Positions 1 through 5,136 of a stretch of 7,640 nucleotides of DNA are shown here, piece after piece (position 1 is the stretch's first letter; every line of letters begins with the position of its first letter). The notes below the pieces were generated by a model, which ran no database searches, was not told the origin of the DNA, and saw nothing but the letters and a program-made list of their open reading frames with translations. Source of the stretch: Bryobacteraceae bacterium (GTDB lineage Bacteria > Acidobacteriota > Terriglobia > Bryobacterales > Bryobacteraceae); contig JASHQT010000208.1 in the NCBI GenBank assembly GCA_030039005.1, positions 1 through 7,640 of the forward strand, read 5' to 3'. The position numbers and the translations under genes were made by a program.

Positions 1-604
1 CCGTAGCTGGGGCGCCGACCCCGTTGCCCGTTGTGATTCCCGGCGCCAGCGCGATGAGATCCGTAAAATTGCGGCCGTTCAACGGCAGGTCCGCAATCTG
101 TTTCTGTTCCACTACCGAGGAAAGAGTAGACGAAACGACGTCCACCTGGGAGGCCTCTGCCTGGACGGTGACCGTTTGCTGTTGTTGGCCGGGCGAAAGC
201 GCAATGTCCACCACCGCCTGGCTGCCGACGATGAGCGTCACGCCGCTGCGGAGTACGGTCTGAAATCCCGCGGCCGATACCTGCACTTCATAGCTGCCCG
301 GGATCAAATCCACCACCGTGTAGCGGCCCTGCGAATCGGTTTTCACCGTCTGCCCGACGCCCGTGGCAACATTGGTAACTTGCACCGATGCGTTGGGCAC
401 AACCGCGCCCGAGACGTCCGTTACCGTGCCTAACAGCGTGGAATTTGCTCCCTGTCCTTTTACCGGATTCGGCAGCGCAAAAAATGCAAGCAGCAGACCG
501 AAAACCAGTGCACCGAAAATGCACTCGCTAAGACGCGGTTTCAGATCTGCCATTTTCTTGATGGCGGGAAATGTGCGCGCACTCCCGTACGACCGTGTCA
601 GCAT
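1..604 (-). CDS. TonB-dependent receptor with carboxypeptidase-regulatory N-terminal domain, N-terminal part only
   Basis: Outer-membrane receptor for energised uptake of a large substrate. The reading frame runs off the left edge, so about 201 N-terminal residues are visible. An N-terminal signal or membrane segment (about residues 28-44) is followed by a carboxypeptidase-regulatory-like beta domain (about 57-137) with the typical GTVTDVSGAVVPNASV opening, a TDSQGRY turn and LIPGSYEVQVSAAGF. The start of the plug domain follows, with the marker LPLNGRNF (173-180), common in Acidobacteriota SusC-like receptors. The start at 604 is chosen because GGGAGG lies 10 bases upstream and an in-frame TAG lies just before it. 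An ATG at 553 would give a more compact signal peptide but has no good ribosome site. The barrel lies outside the window, so the substrate cannot be inferred from this gene. The family call is sure; the start is moderately sure. Confidence 0.9.
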   Translation of the reverse strand, partial: MLTRSYGSARTFPAIKKMADLKPRLSECIFGALVFGLLLAFFALPNPVKGQGANSTLLGTVTDVSGAVVPNASVQVTNVATGVGQTVKTDSQGRYTVVDLIPGSYEVQVSAAGFQTVLRSGVTLIVGSQAVVDIALSPGQQQQTVTVQAEASQVDVVSSTLSSVVEQKQIADLPLNGRNFTDLIALAPGITTGNGVGAPAT

Positions 605-614
605 ACTCGGCTAA

Positions 615-620
615 CCTCCC
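615..620 (-). promoter_or_regulatory. Ribosome binding site of the TonB-dependent receptor gene
   Basis: GGGAGG on the minus strand sits 10 bases before the ATG at 604. It is the strongest ribosome site near this gene and favours 604 over the internal ATG at 553, which gives the protein an unusually long N-terminal stretch before its hydrophobic segment. Confidence 0.6.
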
Positions 621-680
621 GTGCTCCCTAAAGCGTCGACTGGATGCAAAATGCCGGCGACCCTACCCACGCGGCAATTC

Positions 681-688
681 TGCATGCA
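681..688. promoter_or_regulatory. TGCATGCA palindrome, candidate operator 1
   Basis: This perfect 8-base palindrome is placed at about +3 to +10 of the predicted receptor transcript, a position where a bound repressor would block initiation. The same octamer recurs at 1627-1634 and 1716-1723 and nowhere else that I found in the window. A 7-of-8 match lies at 788-795. That it is a regulator binding site is inference. Confidence 0.35.
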
Positions 689-697
689 TACCGGGCG

Positions 698-726
698 AGT
701 ATATCCCCATATGCACGTTAAGTCGA
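698..726 (-). promoter_or_regulatory. Candidate promoter of the TonB-dependent receptor gene
   Basis: On the minus strand a TCGACT box (721-726, four of six matches to TTGACA) lies 17 bases before a TATACT box (698-703, five of six matches to TATAAT). Transcription would start near 691, giving a leader of about 87 bases. The rest of the 605-797 gap holds the ribosome site and a TGCATGCA palindrome just downstream of the predicted start point. No clear terminator for the upstream regulator gene is seen here, so read-through from it is also possible. Confidence 0.45.
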
Positions 727-797
727 GAGTTACAGGCTGATAGTCAGAATCAAACGCATTGATGAACAAGCCTAATTGACGCCGGCCGGCATGCAGG

Positions 798-1565
798 CTA
801 CAGATGCACCAGCCGGGCCCCGGCCAAATCGACGGGAAGCTCCGAGTTCCGCAGTGCGTCCTCGAGATTGCGCCGCGCCACGCGTGCGTGCTCGCGCGTA
901 AGGATCTCGGCCCGCATCCCTTCGCGTTGAGCGATGGCCTCCAGAATGCCGCAGTGCTGATCGGCTGAAATGAGGAACAACTCGCGCAAATCGCTGGAGA
1001 TATATTGGCGCTTCAGAAACGCACTGGGCGAAGCGAAGGGAAGCGAGCAAGCCTGGTGGATGGCCCGTTGGAGCATGCGGCTGTGGGACATTTCGATCAG
1101 CGCCGCGTGGAACCGGGCATTCAGCTCGATGTAGCGGTTAAACGTTTCCATGGTCAGTTTCGAGCGCCGCACCAGCGTCAGGATCTCCTGGCTGGTGGCT
1201 TGGAGCGTGGCGAGCTCACCGGGCTGCTTGAAGCGCTGGGCCGCCAACCGCGCCGCTGCGCCTTCCAGCAGACCGCGCAGTTCGATCGCGTCGTAGATGT
1301 CTTCGGTGGAGAACCTCTGGACGACGAAACCACGGGTGGGGCGGATCTCAAGAAAGCCCTCGTGGGCCAGGCGCTCCAGCGCCAGGTGCAAAGGAATGCG
1401 CGAGACCTTGAGCTCGGCCGCCAACGGCACTTCGCGAATGCGTTCTCCGGGGCGGAAGCGGCCCTGTACCAGCATCTCGCGCAACGCTACAACCGCCCGG
1501 GCGGTTTGGGACGACGCGGGAGACTTTGCGCCCGGCAACTTCGACACCTCCATGTGCTTGCGCAT
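798..1565 (-). CDS. GntR-family transcriptional regulator, FCD (FadR-type) subfamily
   Basis: DNA-binding regulator of 255 residues, a usual length for this subfamily. A winged helix-turn-helix spans about residues 20-82 and ends in the wing RPTRGFVV. An all-helical FCD ligand domain spans about 88-240. FCD proteins usually bind small carboxylic acids, often through a metal held by Asp and three His. Here His153, His204 and His226 are in place, but the Asp position is Asn149. Arg97, in the usual ELR motif, is present. The recognition helix reads VSRIPLHLALERL, where the family normally has VSRTPVREALRRL. The start is set by GGGGAG, 7 bases before the ATG at 1565; upstream in-frame ATGs at 1571, 1586, 1589 and 1613 lack such spacing. 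The gene is transcribed away from paralogue A and lies upstream of the receptor gene on the same strand, so it is a natural candidate to control both and itself. The effector is unknown. Confidence 0.9.
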   Translation of the reverse strand: MRKHMEVSKLPGAKSPASSQTARAVVALREMLVQGRFRPGERIREVPLAAELKVSRIPLHLALERLAHEGFLEIRPTRGFVVQRFSTEDIYDAIELRGLLEGAAARLAAQRFKQPGELATLQATSQEILTLVRRSKLTMETFNRYIELNARFHAALIEMSHSRMLQRAIHQACSLPFASPSAFLKRQYISSDLRELFLISADQHCGILEAIAQREGMRAEILTREHARVARRNLEDALRNSELPVDLAGARLVHL

Positions 1566-1572
1566 ATCCATT

Positions 1573-1578
1573 CTCCCC
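1573..1578 (-). promoter_or_regulatory. Ribosome binding site of the GntR regulator gene
   Basis: GGGGAG on the minus strand is followed by 7 bases and then the ATG at 1565. It is too close to the ATG at 1571 and lies downstream of the ATGs at 1586, 1589 and 1613, so it decides the start in favour of the 255-residue form. Confidence 0.65.
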
Positions 1579-1587
1579 AACCACATC

Positions 1588-1617
1588 ATATTACTCGTCG
1601 CGGCTGCATACATTCAA
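1588..1617 (-). promoter_or_regulatory. Candidate promoter of the GntR regulator gene
   Basis: On the minus strand TTGAAT (1612-1617) and TAATAT (1588-1593) are separated by 18 bases. Each matches four of six consensus positions. The predicted start near 1581 would leave a short leader that still holds the GGGGAG ribosome site. The spacer contains TGCATACA (1605-1612), a one-mismatch form of the shared TGCATGCA palindrome, which suggests autoregulation. Confidence 0.4.
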
Positions 1618-1634
1618 CGCGCCCGCTGCATGCA
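1605..1634. promoter_or_regulatory. Pair of TGCATGCA-type sites, candidate operators 2 and 3
   Basis: TGCATACA at 1605-1612 (one mismatch) and the exact palindrome TGCATGCA at 1627-1634 start 22 bases apart, about two helical turns. They lie within and just upstream of the candidate regulator promoter. Same-face spacing would allow two regulator dimers to bind side by side. The sequences are observed; the binding role is inference. Confidence 0.35.
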
Positions 1635-1650
1635 ACGGCGTGCGATCAGG

Positions 1651-1669
1651 ATGCTTTTGCGAAAAGCAT
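1651..1669. promoter_or_regulatory. Perfect inverted repeat overlapping the paralogue A promoter
   Basis: ATGCTTTT and AAAAGCAT are perfect 8-base arms around GCG. The right arm ends on the first base of the TTGACA box. A dimeric protein bound here would compete with, or contact, RNA polymerase at paralogue A. No T-run follows on either strand, so it does not look like an intrinsic terminator. The bound protein is unknown; the neighbouring GntR regulator is one candidate. Confidence 0.5.
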
Positions 1670-1699
1670 TGACAGACGTTGCGGAGCAACTGATATACT
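1669..1699 (+). promoter_or_regulatory. Strong candidate promoter of paralogue A
   Basis: A perfect TTGACA (1669-1674) and an extended -10, TGATATACT (1691-1699), are separated by 19 bases measured to TATACT. The spacer is somewhat long, which the extended TG motif may offset. A 13-base inverted repeat, GTTGC-GGA-GCAAC (1678-1690), fills the spacer. The start point would fall near 1706, only a few bases before the GTG at 1710, so the mRNA would be nearly leaderless and the GAGGA at 1700-1704 would not be in it. Confidence 0.6.
1678..1690. repeat. Short inverted repeat in the promoter spacer
   Basis: GTTGC and GCAAC are perfect 5-base arms around GGA, lying between the -35 and -10 boxes of the paralogue A promoter. 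It is short enough to be chance, but its place inside the spacer makes it a possible operator for a repressor or a spacer-twisting activator. Confidence 0.3.
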
Positions 1700-1704
1700 G
1701 AGGA
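1700..1704 (+). promoter_or_regulatory. Possible ribosome binding site of paralogue A
   Basis: GAGGA lies 5 bases before the GTG at 1710 and 14 bases before the ATG at 1719, so it favours GTG. It directly abuts the candidate -10 box. It can only work on a transcript that begins further upstream than the promoter at 1669-1699 predicts. Confidence 0.4.
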
Positions 1705-1709
1705 CCGCC

Positions 1710-2567
1710 GTGAAATGCATGCATTATTCGCCGAAATGGGAAGGTGCATTCTTGGGCATCTGGTTTGCGCTCGCGGTCTCTGGGGCGGCGCAGACGCCTT
1801 CCGCGACGTCGCAGGGCGCGACGCCCGAGGGAGCGAAATCCGAGGGAGCACTGACAGCTCCCGCGGGATCGCAAGCCTATCCCGATAGCGCTGCGCGGCC
1901 AGCAAAGAAATCCGATTGGCCTCCCGCCGGCCCGGCGCCGCGTACTGCCGACGGCCATCCAGATCTCTCCGGCGCTTGGGCGCCGAATGCAATCCGGCAA
2001 AACGTGGATATGATCGCTACCGGTGTGCAGGTTCCGTTCCAGCCGTGGGCCGAAAAATTGTACCGGGAACGCAAAGAAAGCCACGCCAAGGACGATCCCG
2101 AAGCGCGCTGCCTGCCTCCTGGCGTGCCGCGCATGACCACCACGCCGTACCCTTTCCGCATCATGCAGACGCCCGCGCTCACCTTGATCGTTTACGAAGG
2201 CGGCGCGCACGTCTGGCGGCAGATCTTTACCGACGGGCGTAAGCATTCCGAGGATCCTAATCCTTCCTGGCTCGGCGAGTCGCTCGGCCATTGGGAAGGA
2301 GACACGTTCGTGATCGACACCATTGGACTGAATGGCTATACGTGGCTCGATGAATCGGGCCTGCCCACTACCGATCAATTACATGTGATCGAGAAAATCC
2401 GCCGGCCCGACTACGGGCACCTGGAGATCGAAAACATCGTCGACGATCCCAAGGCTTACACCAAGCCCTGGTCCTTCACCGCGCATCCGGTGATGTTGCA
2501 GGGCGAGCTCATGGAATACATCTGCCAGGAAAACAACAAGGACGTCGAGCACCTGGTTGGCAAATAG
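1710..2567 (+). CDS. Secreted protein of an unnamed GHWEGDT/DDPKAYT family (paralogue A)
   Basis: Protein of 285 residues with no function I can name. A signal peptide covers about residues 1-27, ending near VSGAAQ. A low-complexity linker rich in Ala, Gly, Ser, Pro and Glu follows (about 28-70), then the conserved body: DGHPDLSGAW (81-90), QPWA (111-114), KDDPEARC (127-134), RQIFTDGR (170-177), GHWEGDT (193-199), WLD (212-214), DDPKAYT (245-251) and the C-terminus CQENNKDVEHLVGK. It is a clear paralogue of the protein at 5133-5945. Cys134 and Cys272 are conserved between the two and could form a disulfide after export. The GTG start follows GAGGA at good spacing; ATG at 1719 would remove three residues and is the alternative. 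The gene diverges from the GntR regulator and converges on the esterase with a 3-base gap. I recall many uncharacterised homologues in Acidobacteriota and Proteobacteria. A periplasmic or surface binding role is inference. Confidence 0.85.
   Translation: MKCMHYSPKWEGAFLGIWFALAVSGAAQTPSATSQGATPEGAKSEGALTAPAGSQAYPDSAARPAKKSDWPPAGPAPRTADGHPDLSGAWAPNAIRQNVDMIATGVQVPFQPWAEKLYRERKESHAKDDPEARCLPPGVPRMTTTPYPFRIMQTPALTLIVYEGGAHVWRQIFTDGRKHSEDPNPSWLGESLGHWEGDTFVIDTIGLNGYTWLDESGLPTTDQLHVIEKIRRPDYGHLEIENIVDDPKAYTKPWSFTAHPVMLQGELMEYICQENNKDVEHLVGK
1716..1723. promoter_or_regulatory. TGCATGCA palindrome at the start of paralogue A, candidate operator 4
   Basis: This exact TGCATGCA lies inside a 12-base perfect palindrome, AATGCATGCATT (1714-1725), that includes the ATG at 1719. 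It falls at about +10 to +18 of the predicted transcript, a repressor-like place. It is the third exact copy in the window. Function is inferred from recurrence and position. Confidence 0.35.
1825..1849 (+). repeat. Two-copy direct repeat in the linker of paralogue A
   Basis: CCGAGGGAGC occurs at 1825-1834 and again at 1840-1849, a period of 15 bases or five codons. It encodes successive pentads of the form GA(T/K)(P/S)E in the low-complexity linker after the signal peptide. It is probably a small in-frame duplication that lengthens a flexible linker. Confidence 0.5.
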
Positions 2568-2570
2568 CCC

Positions 2571-4106
2571 TCACCGGACTTGCCCGTTATAGCGATCGAA
2601 GAAATCTAACTGCGGTCCATCCGGGATCGGGATGGGTTGGATCGCCTCGCCGAGATCGAGCGCGCGTTCTTCGTTCCTCCTATAAGCGGGCCATTGGGGA
2701 ACGCCCGGACCATTGGGATCGCCGCGCTTCGCGAAATTCACCCAGTAGGTAGACATCTCACTCGAGAGTTTCCGATCGACGTCCGTCCAGGGACGCTGCC
2801 ACTGGTCCAGCGTGTTCAGCGCGTAGGCGATTTCGCCGGAATGAAACGCGCCATAGCGGGTCTCGGCTGCAGTGCCGGGCGCGGTGCGATCGAAATAATA
2901 GAGAAAAACCTTCGATTTGCCCGTTTTGGCTTGTGCGCGCGCCCAGGAGCGTCCCTGCCAGGCGAAAAGCTGATCGCGCGTCAGCACACGCGCGGAATTG
3001 GCGGCTTCCGCATCGTTGCTTGCGGGGAAGGCTTTCAGGAATTCGTCTGCGAGTGCTGCGTAATCGCGCCGGGCATTTTCACGAAATGTTTCGGCTTTGG
3101 GCGCGGGTCCGAAAGCAACGCCGTCAGCGGCGTTCCAACCCGTGAGCAGTGGTACGTTGTTCTGGCGGCCGGAGGAAAAAATAGCGGAAACGTCCGCGGG
3201 AAGAACGTAACCATCGATCACCGGCCCGGGACGGTAGCCGTTCGGCGGGCTGAGGAAAGCATCGGCTGGTTTGGCGCGCAGTTCGGCGAGAGTTCCGAGG
3301 TTTGCACCGGCGCTCTCCGCGCGATCAAGAGGCTGCGCTTGTGAAAACGCTCCGCCGCTTTCCGCGATCGCGCGCTCGAACAGCCCTTTAGCGAGCGGCG
3401 AAGCCATCAGATAACAGACGGCGAATGCTCCGGCCGATTGACCGGCGATGGTCACGTTGCGCGGGTCGCCGCCGAAAGCGGAGATGTTCCGTTGCACCCA
3501 TCTCAGGGCGGCGATCATATCGAGCAGCGCGTAATTCCCCGAAGCTCCGTGGCCGGATTCCTTGCTCAGCTCCGGATGCGCCAAAAACCCGAGGGCGCCG
3601 ACGCGGTAATTGAACGTCACCATCACCACGCCCTTGGCCGCCAATCCCGCGCCGTCGTAGACGGGTACGTCGCCCGAACCGGAAGTAAACCCACCTCCGT
3701 AGATCCACACGATCACCGGCCGCTTTTCACCGGCCTTGGCCGCCGCGGTCCACACATTCAAATACAGGCAATCTTCACTGGACCCGCCTTGCATTGCGTC
3801 CTTGGCGATGAATTCGGCGCTCCAGGGTCCGAACGCACCGGTTTTGGCCTGGAAGCAAGCCACGGAAAAATGCGCAGTATCGCGAACGCCCCGCCAATCA
3901 GCCGGCGGTTGCGGCTCGCGCCAGCGCAGATCGCCGACCGGCGGCGCGGCATAGGGAATGCCCTTAAATGCTGTGATGTTTCCGTCGCTCACGCCTTGGA
4001 CCAGGCCGGTATCGATGCGGACGGGACGGTTCATCGCGGATCGCGCGGGTAAACACGCGGCGATGGACAGAGCGAACAGGGCGGGGGTTCTCCAGTGGGC
4101 TAACAT
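2571..4106 (-). CDS. Secreted type-B carboxylesterase
   Basis: Alpha/beta-hydrolase of 511 residues, the usual size for the carboxylesterase/para-nitrobenzyl esterase family, which cleaves carboxylic esters. Visible landmarks are FKGIPYAAPPVGDLRW (47-62), SEDCLYLNVW (110-119), the oxyanion-hole GGG (137-139), the nucleophile elbow GQSAG with Ser224, and the His422 region FHSGEIAYALNT. The catalytic acid, usually Glu in a DEG motif, appears to be Asp328 in NAADG. The N-terminus is a signal peptide, MLAHWR plus a hydrophobic run. IAAC (15-18) could be a lipobox; cleavage after ARSA (21-24) is the other option. The start at 4106 is chosen because it begins the signal peptide and has GGGAAG 8 bases upstream; ATGs at 4133 and 4217 would bury that signal. 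It is convergent with paralogue A and divergent from the dehydrogenase. It is expected to act outside the cytoplasm. The natural ester is unknown. Confidence 0.92.
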   Translation of the reverse strand: MLAHWRTPALFALSIAACLPARSAMNRPVRIDTGLVQGVSDGNITAFKGIPYAAPPVGDLRWREPQPPADWRGVRDTAHFSVACFQAKTGAFGPWSAEFIAKDAMQGGSSEDCLYLNVWTAAAKAGEKRPVIVWIYGGGFTSGSGDVPVYDGAGLAAKGVVMVTFNYRVGALGFLAHPELSKESGHGASGNYALLDMIAALRWVQRNISAFGGDPRNVTIAGQSAGAFAVCYLMASPLAKGLFERAIAESGGAFSQAQPLDRAESAGANLGTLAELRAKPADAFLSPPNGYRPGPVIDGYVLPADVSAIFSSGRQNNVPLLTGWNAADGVAFGPAPKAETFRENARRDYAALADEFLKAFPASNDAEAANSARVLTRDQLFAWQGRSWARAQAKTGKSKVFLYYFDRTAPGTAAETRYGAFHSGEIAYALNTLDQWQRPWTDVDRKLSSEMSTYWVNFAKRGDPNGPGVPQWPAYRRNEERALDLGEAIQPIPIPDGPQLDFFDRYNGQVR

Positions 4107-4122
4107 ATCGATAGCTTCCCAT
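4107..4122. promoter_or_regulatory. Minimal divergent gap between esterase and dehydrogenase starts
   Basis: Only 16 bases separate the two divergent start codons. The gap holds ATCGAT and, on the minus strand, GGGAAG, the weak ribosome site of the esterase. The two starts sit in a short inverted repeat, CATAT (4104-4108) and ATATG (4121-4125). There is no room for either promoter, so each must lie inside the other gene or further upstream. I see no convincing -35/-10 pair on either strand nearby, and no ribosome site for the dehydrogenase. Confidence 0.5.
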
Positions 4123-5136
4123 ATGAAAGCCATGGTCCTGCGCGCGCCGAGCGATCTGGCGCTCGACGAAGTGCCGCAGCCGCGCTCCGCGCCAGGCCAG
4201 GTTCTGGTGCGCGTCACGCACAGCGGAATTTGCGGGACCGATCTGAAAATCTATCGCGGCGCAATCCCCGCGCATTATCCGCGCATCATGGGGCATGAAA
4301 TGGTGGGCGAAATCGCGGGCGGCGAAACCGCTGATCTGAAGCCCGGCGACCGTGTGATCGTGGATCCGGTTCTGTGCTGCGGCGCCTGCTTTCATTGCCG
4401 CATCGGACAAACCAATCTCTGTCCCGCCGGCGGCCTGATTGGTCGCGAGACCGACGGCGGATTCGCGCAATTTGCGGCCGTCCCGCGCGCGCAGGTTTTT
4501 CGCTTGCCGGAGTCGCTCGATTTGCGGCTTGCCCCGCTGATCCAGGTGGCCACCACGTGTTTGCACGCGCAGCGGCTGGCGGCGGTGTCTCGCGGGGAAT
4601 CCATCGCGGTGATCGGCCTGGGTGTTTCCGGCCAATTACACGTGCAATTGGCCAAAGCGCACGGCGCGAGCAACGTGATCGGCATCAGCCGCAGCCGCTT
4701 CAAGAACGATCTCGCGCGCGAGCTGGGCGCGGACGTGGCGATCGAATCGGGGCCGGGTGCGCTGAAAAAGGTCTTAGACGAAACCGATGGCCGCGGCGCC
4801 GACGTAGTGATCGAGTGTACGGGCGTGATGGCGTCCATCGCGGACGCGATTCGCATGGCGCGTCCGGGCGGGCGGATCGCGATGTTCGGAATCACGAGCG
4901 CCACGCATGGCGAGTTGCCGTTCTACGATCTTTACTTCAAGGAGCTGAAGCTCATCAATAACCGCGCCGCCACGGGCGAGGATTTTCCGCCGGTCATCGA
5001 TCTCGTCCAACGTGGGGTTCTGCGCCTGGAGCCGCTGGTTACTCATCGGATGGCGCTGGGCGAACTGCCCACCGCGCTCGCCATGCTGGAAGACGGCGCC
5101 GAGCGGCGTTTGAAGATTATTCTGGAGCATCCATGA
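4123..5136 (+). CDS. Zinc-dependent medium-chain alcohol/polyol dehydrogenase
   Basis: Cytoplasmic NAD(P)-dependent oxidoreductase of 337 residues, in the sorbitol/threonine dehydrogenase branch of the medium-chain family. It opens with MKAMVLRAPSDLALDEVP and has no signal peptide. The GroES-like catalytic domain has Cys37 (GICGTD) and His58-Glu59 (GHE). The structural-zinc loop has Cys86, Cys89, Cys92 and Cys100. The Rossmann fold has GLGVSG at 165-170, and an acidic cofactor-choosing residue is not evident after GISRSRFK, so NADP may be possible. By alignment of the LIQVATTCLHA segment, the usual third zinc ligand (Cys or Glu) is Gln141. The start at 4123 is chosen from family N-termini; the frame is open upstream to 3958 but that part is antisense to the esterase signal region. 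Its stop overlaps the next gene. Substrate is unknown; an alcohol released by the neighbouring esterase is an attractive guess. Confidence 0.9.
   Translation: MKAMVLRAPSDLALDEVPQPRSAPGQVLVRVTHSGICGTDLKIYRGAIPAHYPRIMGHEMVGEIAGGETADLKPGDRVIVDPVLCCGACFHCRIGQTNLCPAGGLIGRETDGGFAQFAAVPRAQVFRLPESLDLRLAPLIQVATTCLHAQRLAAVSRGESIAVIGLGVSGQLHVQLAKAHGASNVIGISRSRFKNDLARELGADVAIESGPGALKKVLDETDGRGADVVIECTGVMASIADAIRMARPGGRIAMFGITSATHGELPFYDLYFKELKLINNRAATGEDFPPVIDLVQRGVLRLEPLVTHRMALGELPTALAMLEDGAERRLKIILEHP
5124..5127 (+). promoter_or_regulatory. Ribosome binding site of paralogue B
   Basis: GGAG lies inside the 3' end of the dehydrogenase gene, 5 bases before the ATG at 5133. Together with the ATGA overlap it points to coupled translation of the two genes and fixes the start of paralogue B. 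Confidence 0.6.

Noticed and set aside
288..524. 78-codon minus-strand frame within the receptor gene
   Set aside because: The adjacent frame encodes the signal segment, regulatory-like domain and plug start of the receptor without interruption.
781..790. GCCGGCCGGC palindrome after the regulator stop, considered as a terminator
   Set aside because: It has no loop and is not followed by a T-run on the minus strand, so it does not fit an intrinsic terminator.
1005..1709. Long plus-strand open frame running through the regulator gene and into paralogue A
   Set aside because: It is antisense to a clear GntR/FCD gene, its translation shows no domain, and paralogue A has its own promoter, ribosome site and signal peptide at 1710. 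High GC keeps the antisense frame open.
1614..2378. 254-codon minus-strand open frame opposite paralogue A
   Set aside because: Arg-rich translation without motifs, antisense to a gene with strong paralogue support.
2637..4052. Two plus-strand open frames of 235 and 204 codons opposite the esterase
   Set aside because: Both are shadows of the esterase, which has the full catalytic motif set. The shadows have no recognisable domain.
3958..4122. Upstream extension of the dehydrogenase frame
   Set aside because: Family members begin at MKAMVL-like N-termini. The extension is antisense to the esterase signal peptide and shows no homology.
4107..4217. Longer esterase starts at 4217 or 4133
   Set aside because: They would put an Arg-rich leader before a good signal peptide and would overlap the dehydrogenase. 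The 4106 start has GGGAAG at 8 bases.
3964..4904. Two minus-strand open frames opposite the dehydrogenase
   Set aside because: The dehydrogenase frame has all zinc and Rossmann motifs. The antisense products have biased composition and no signals.
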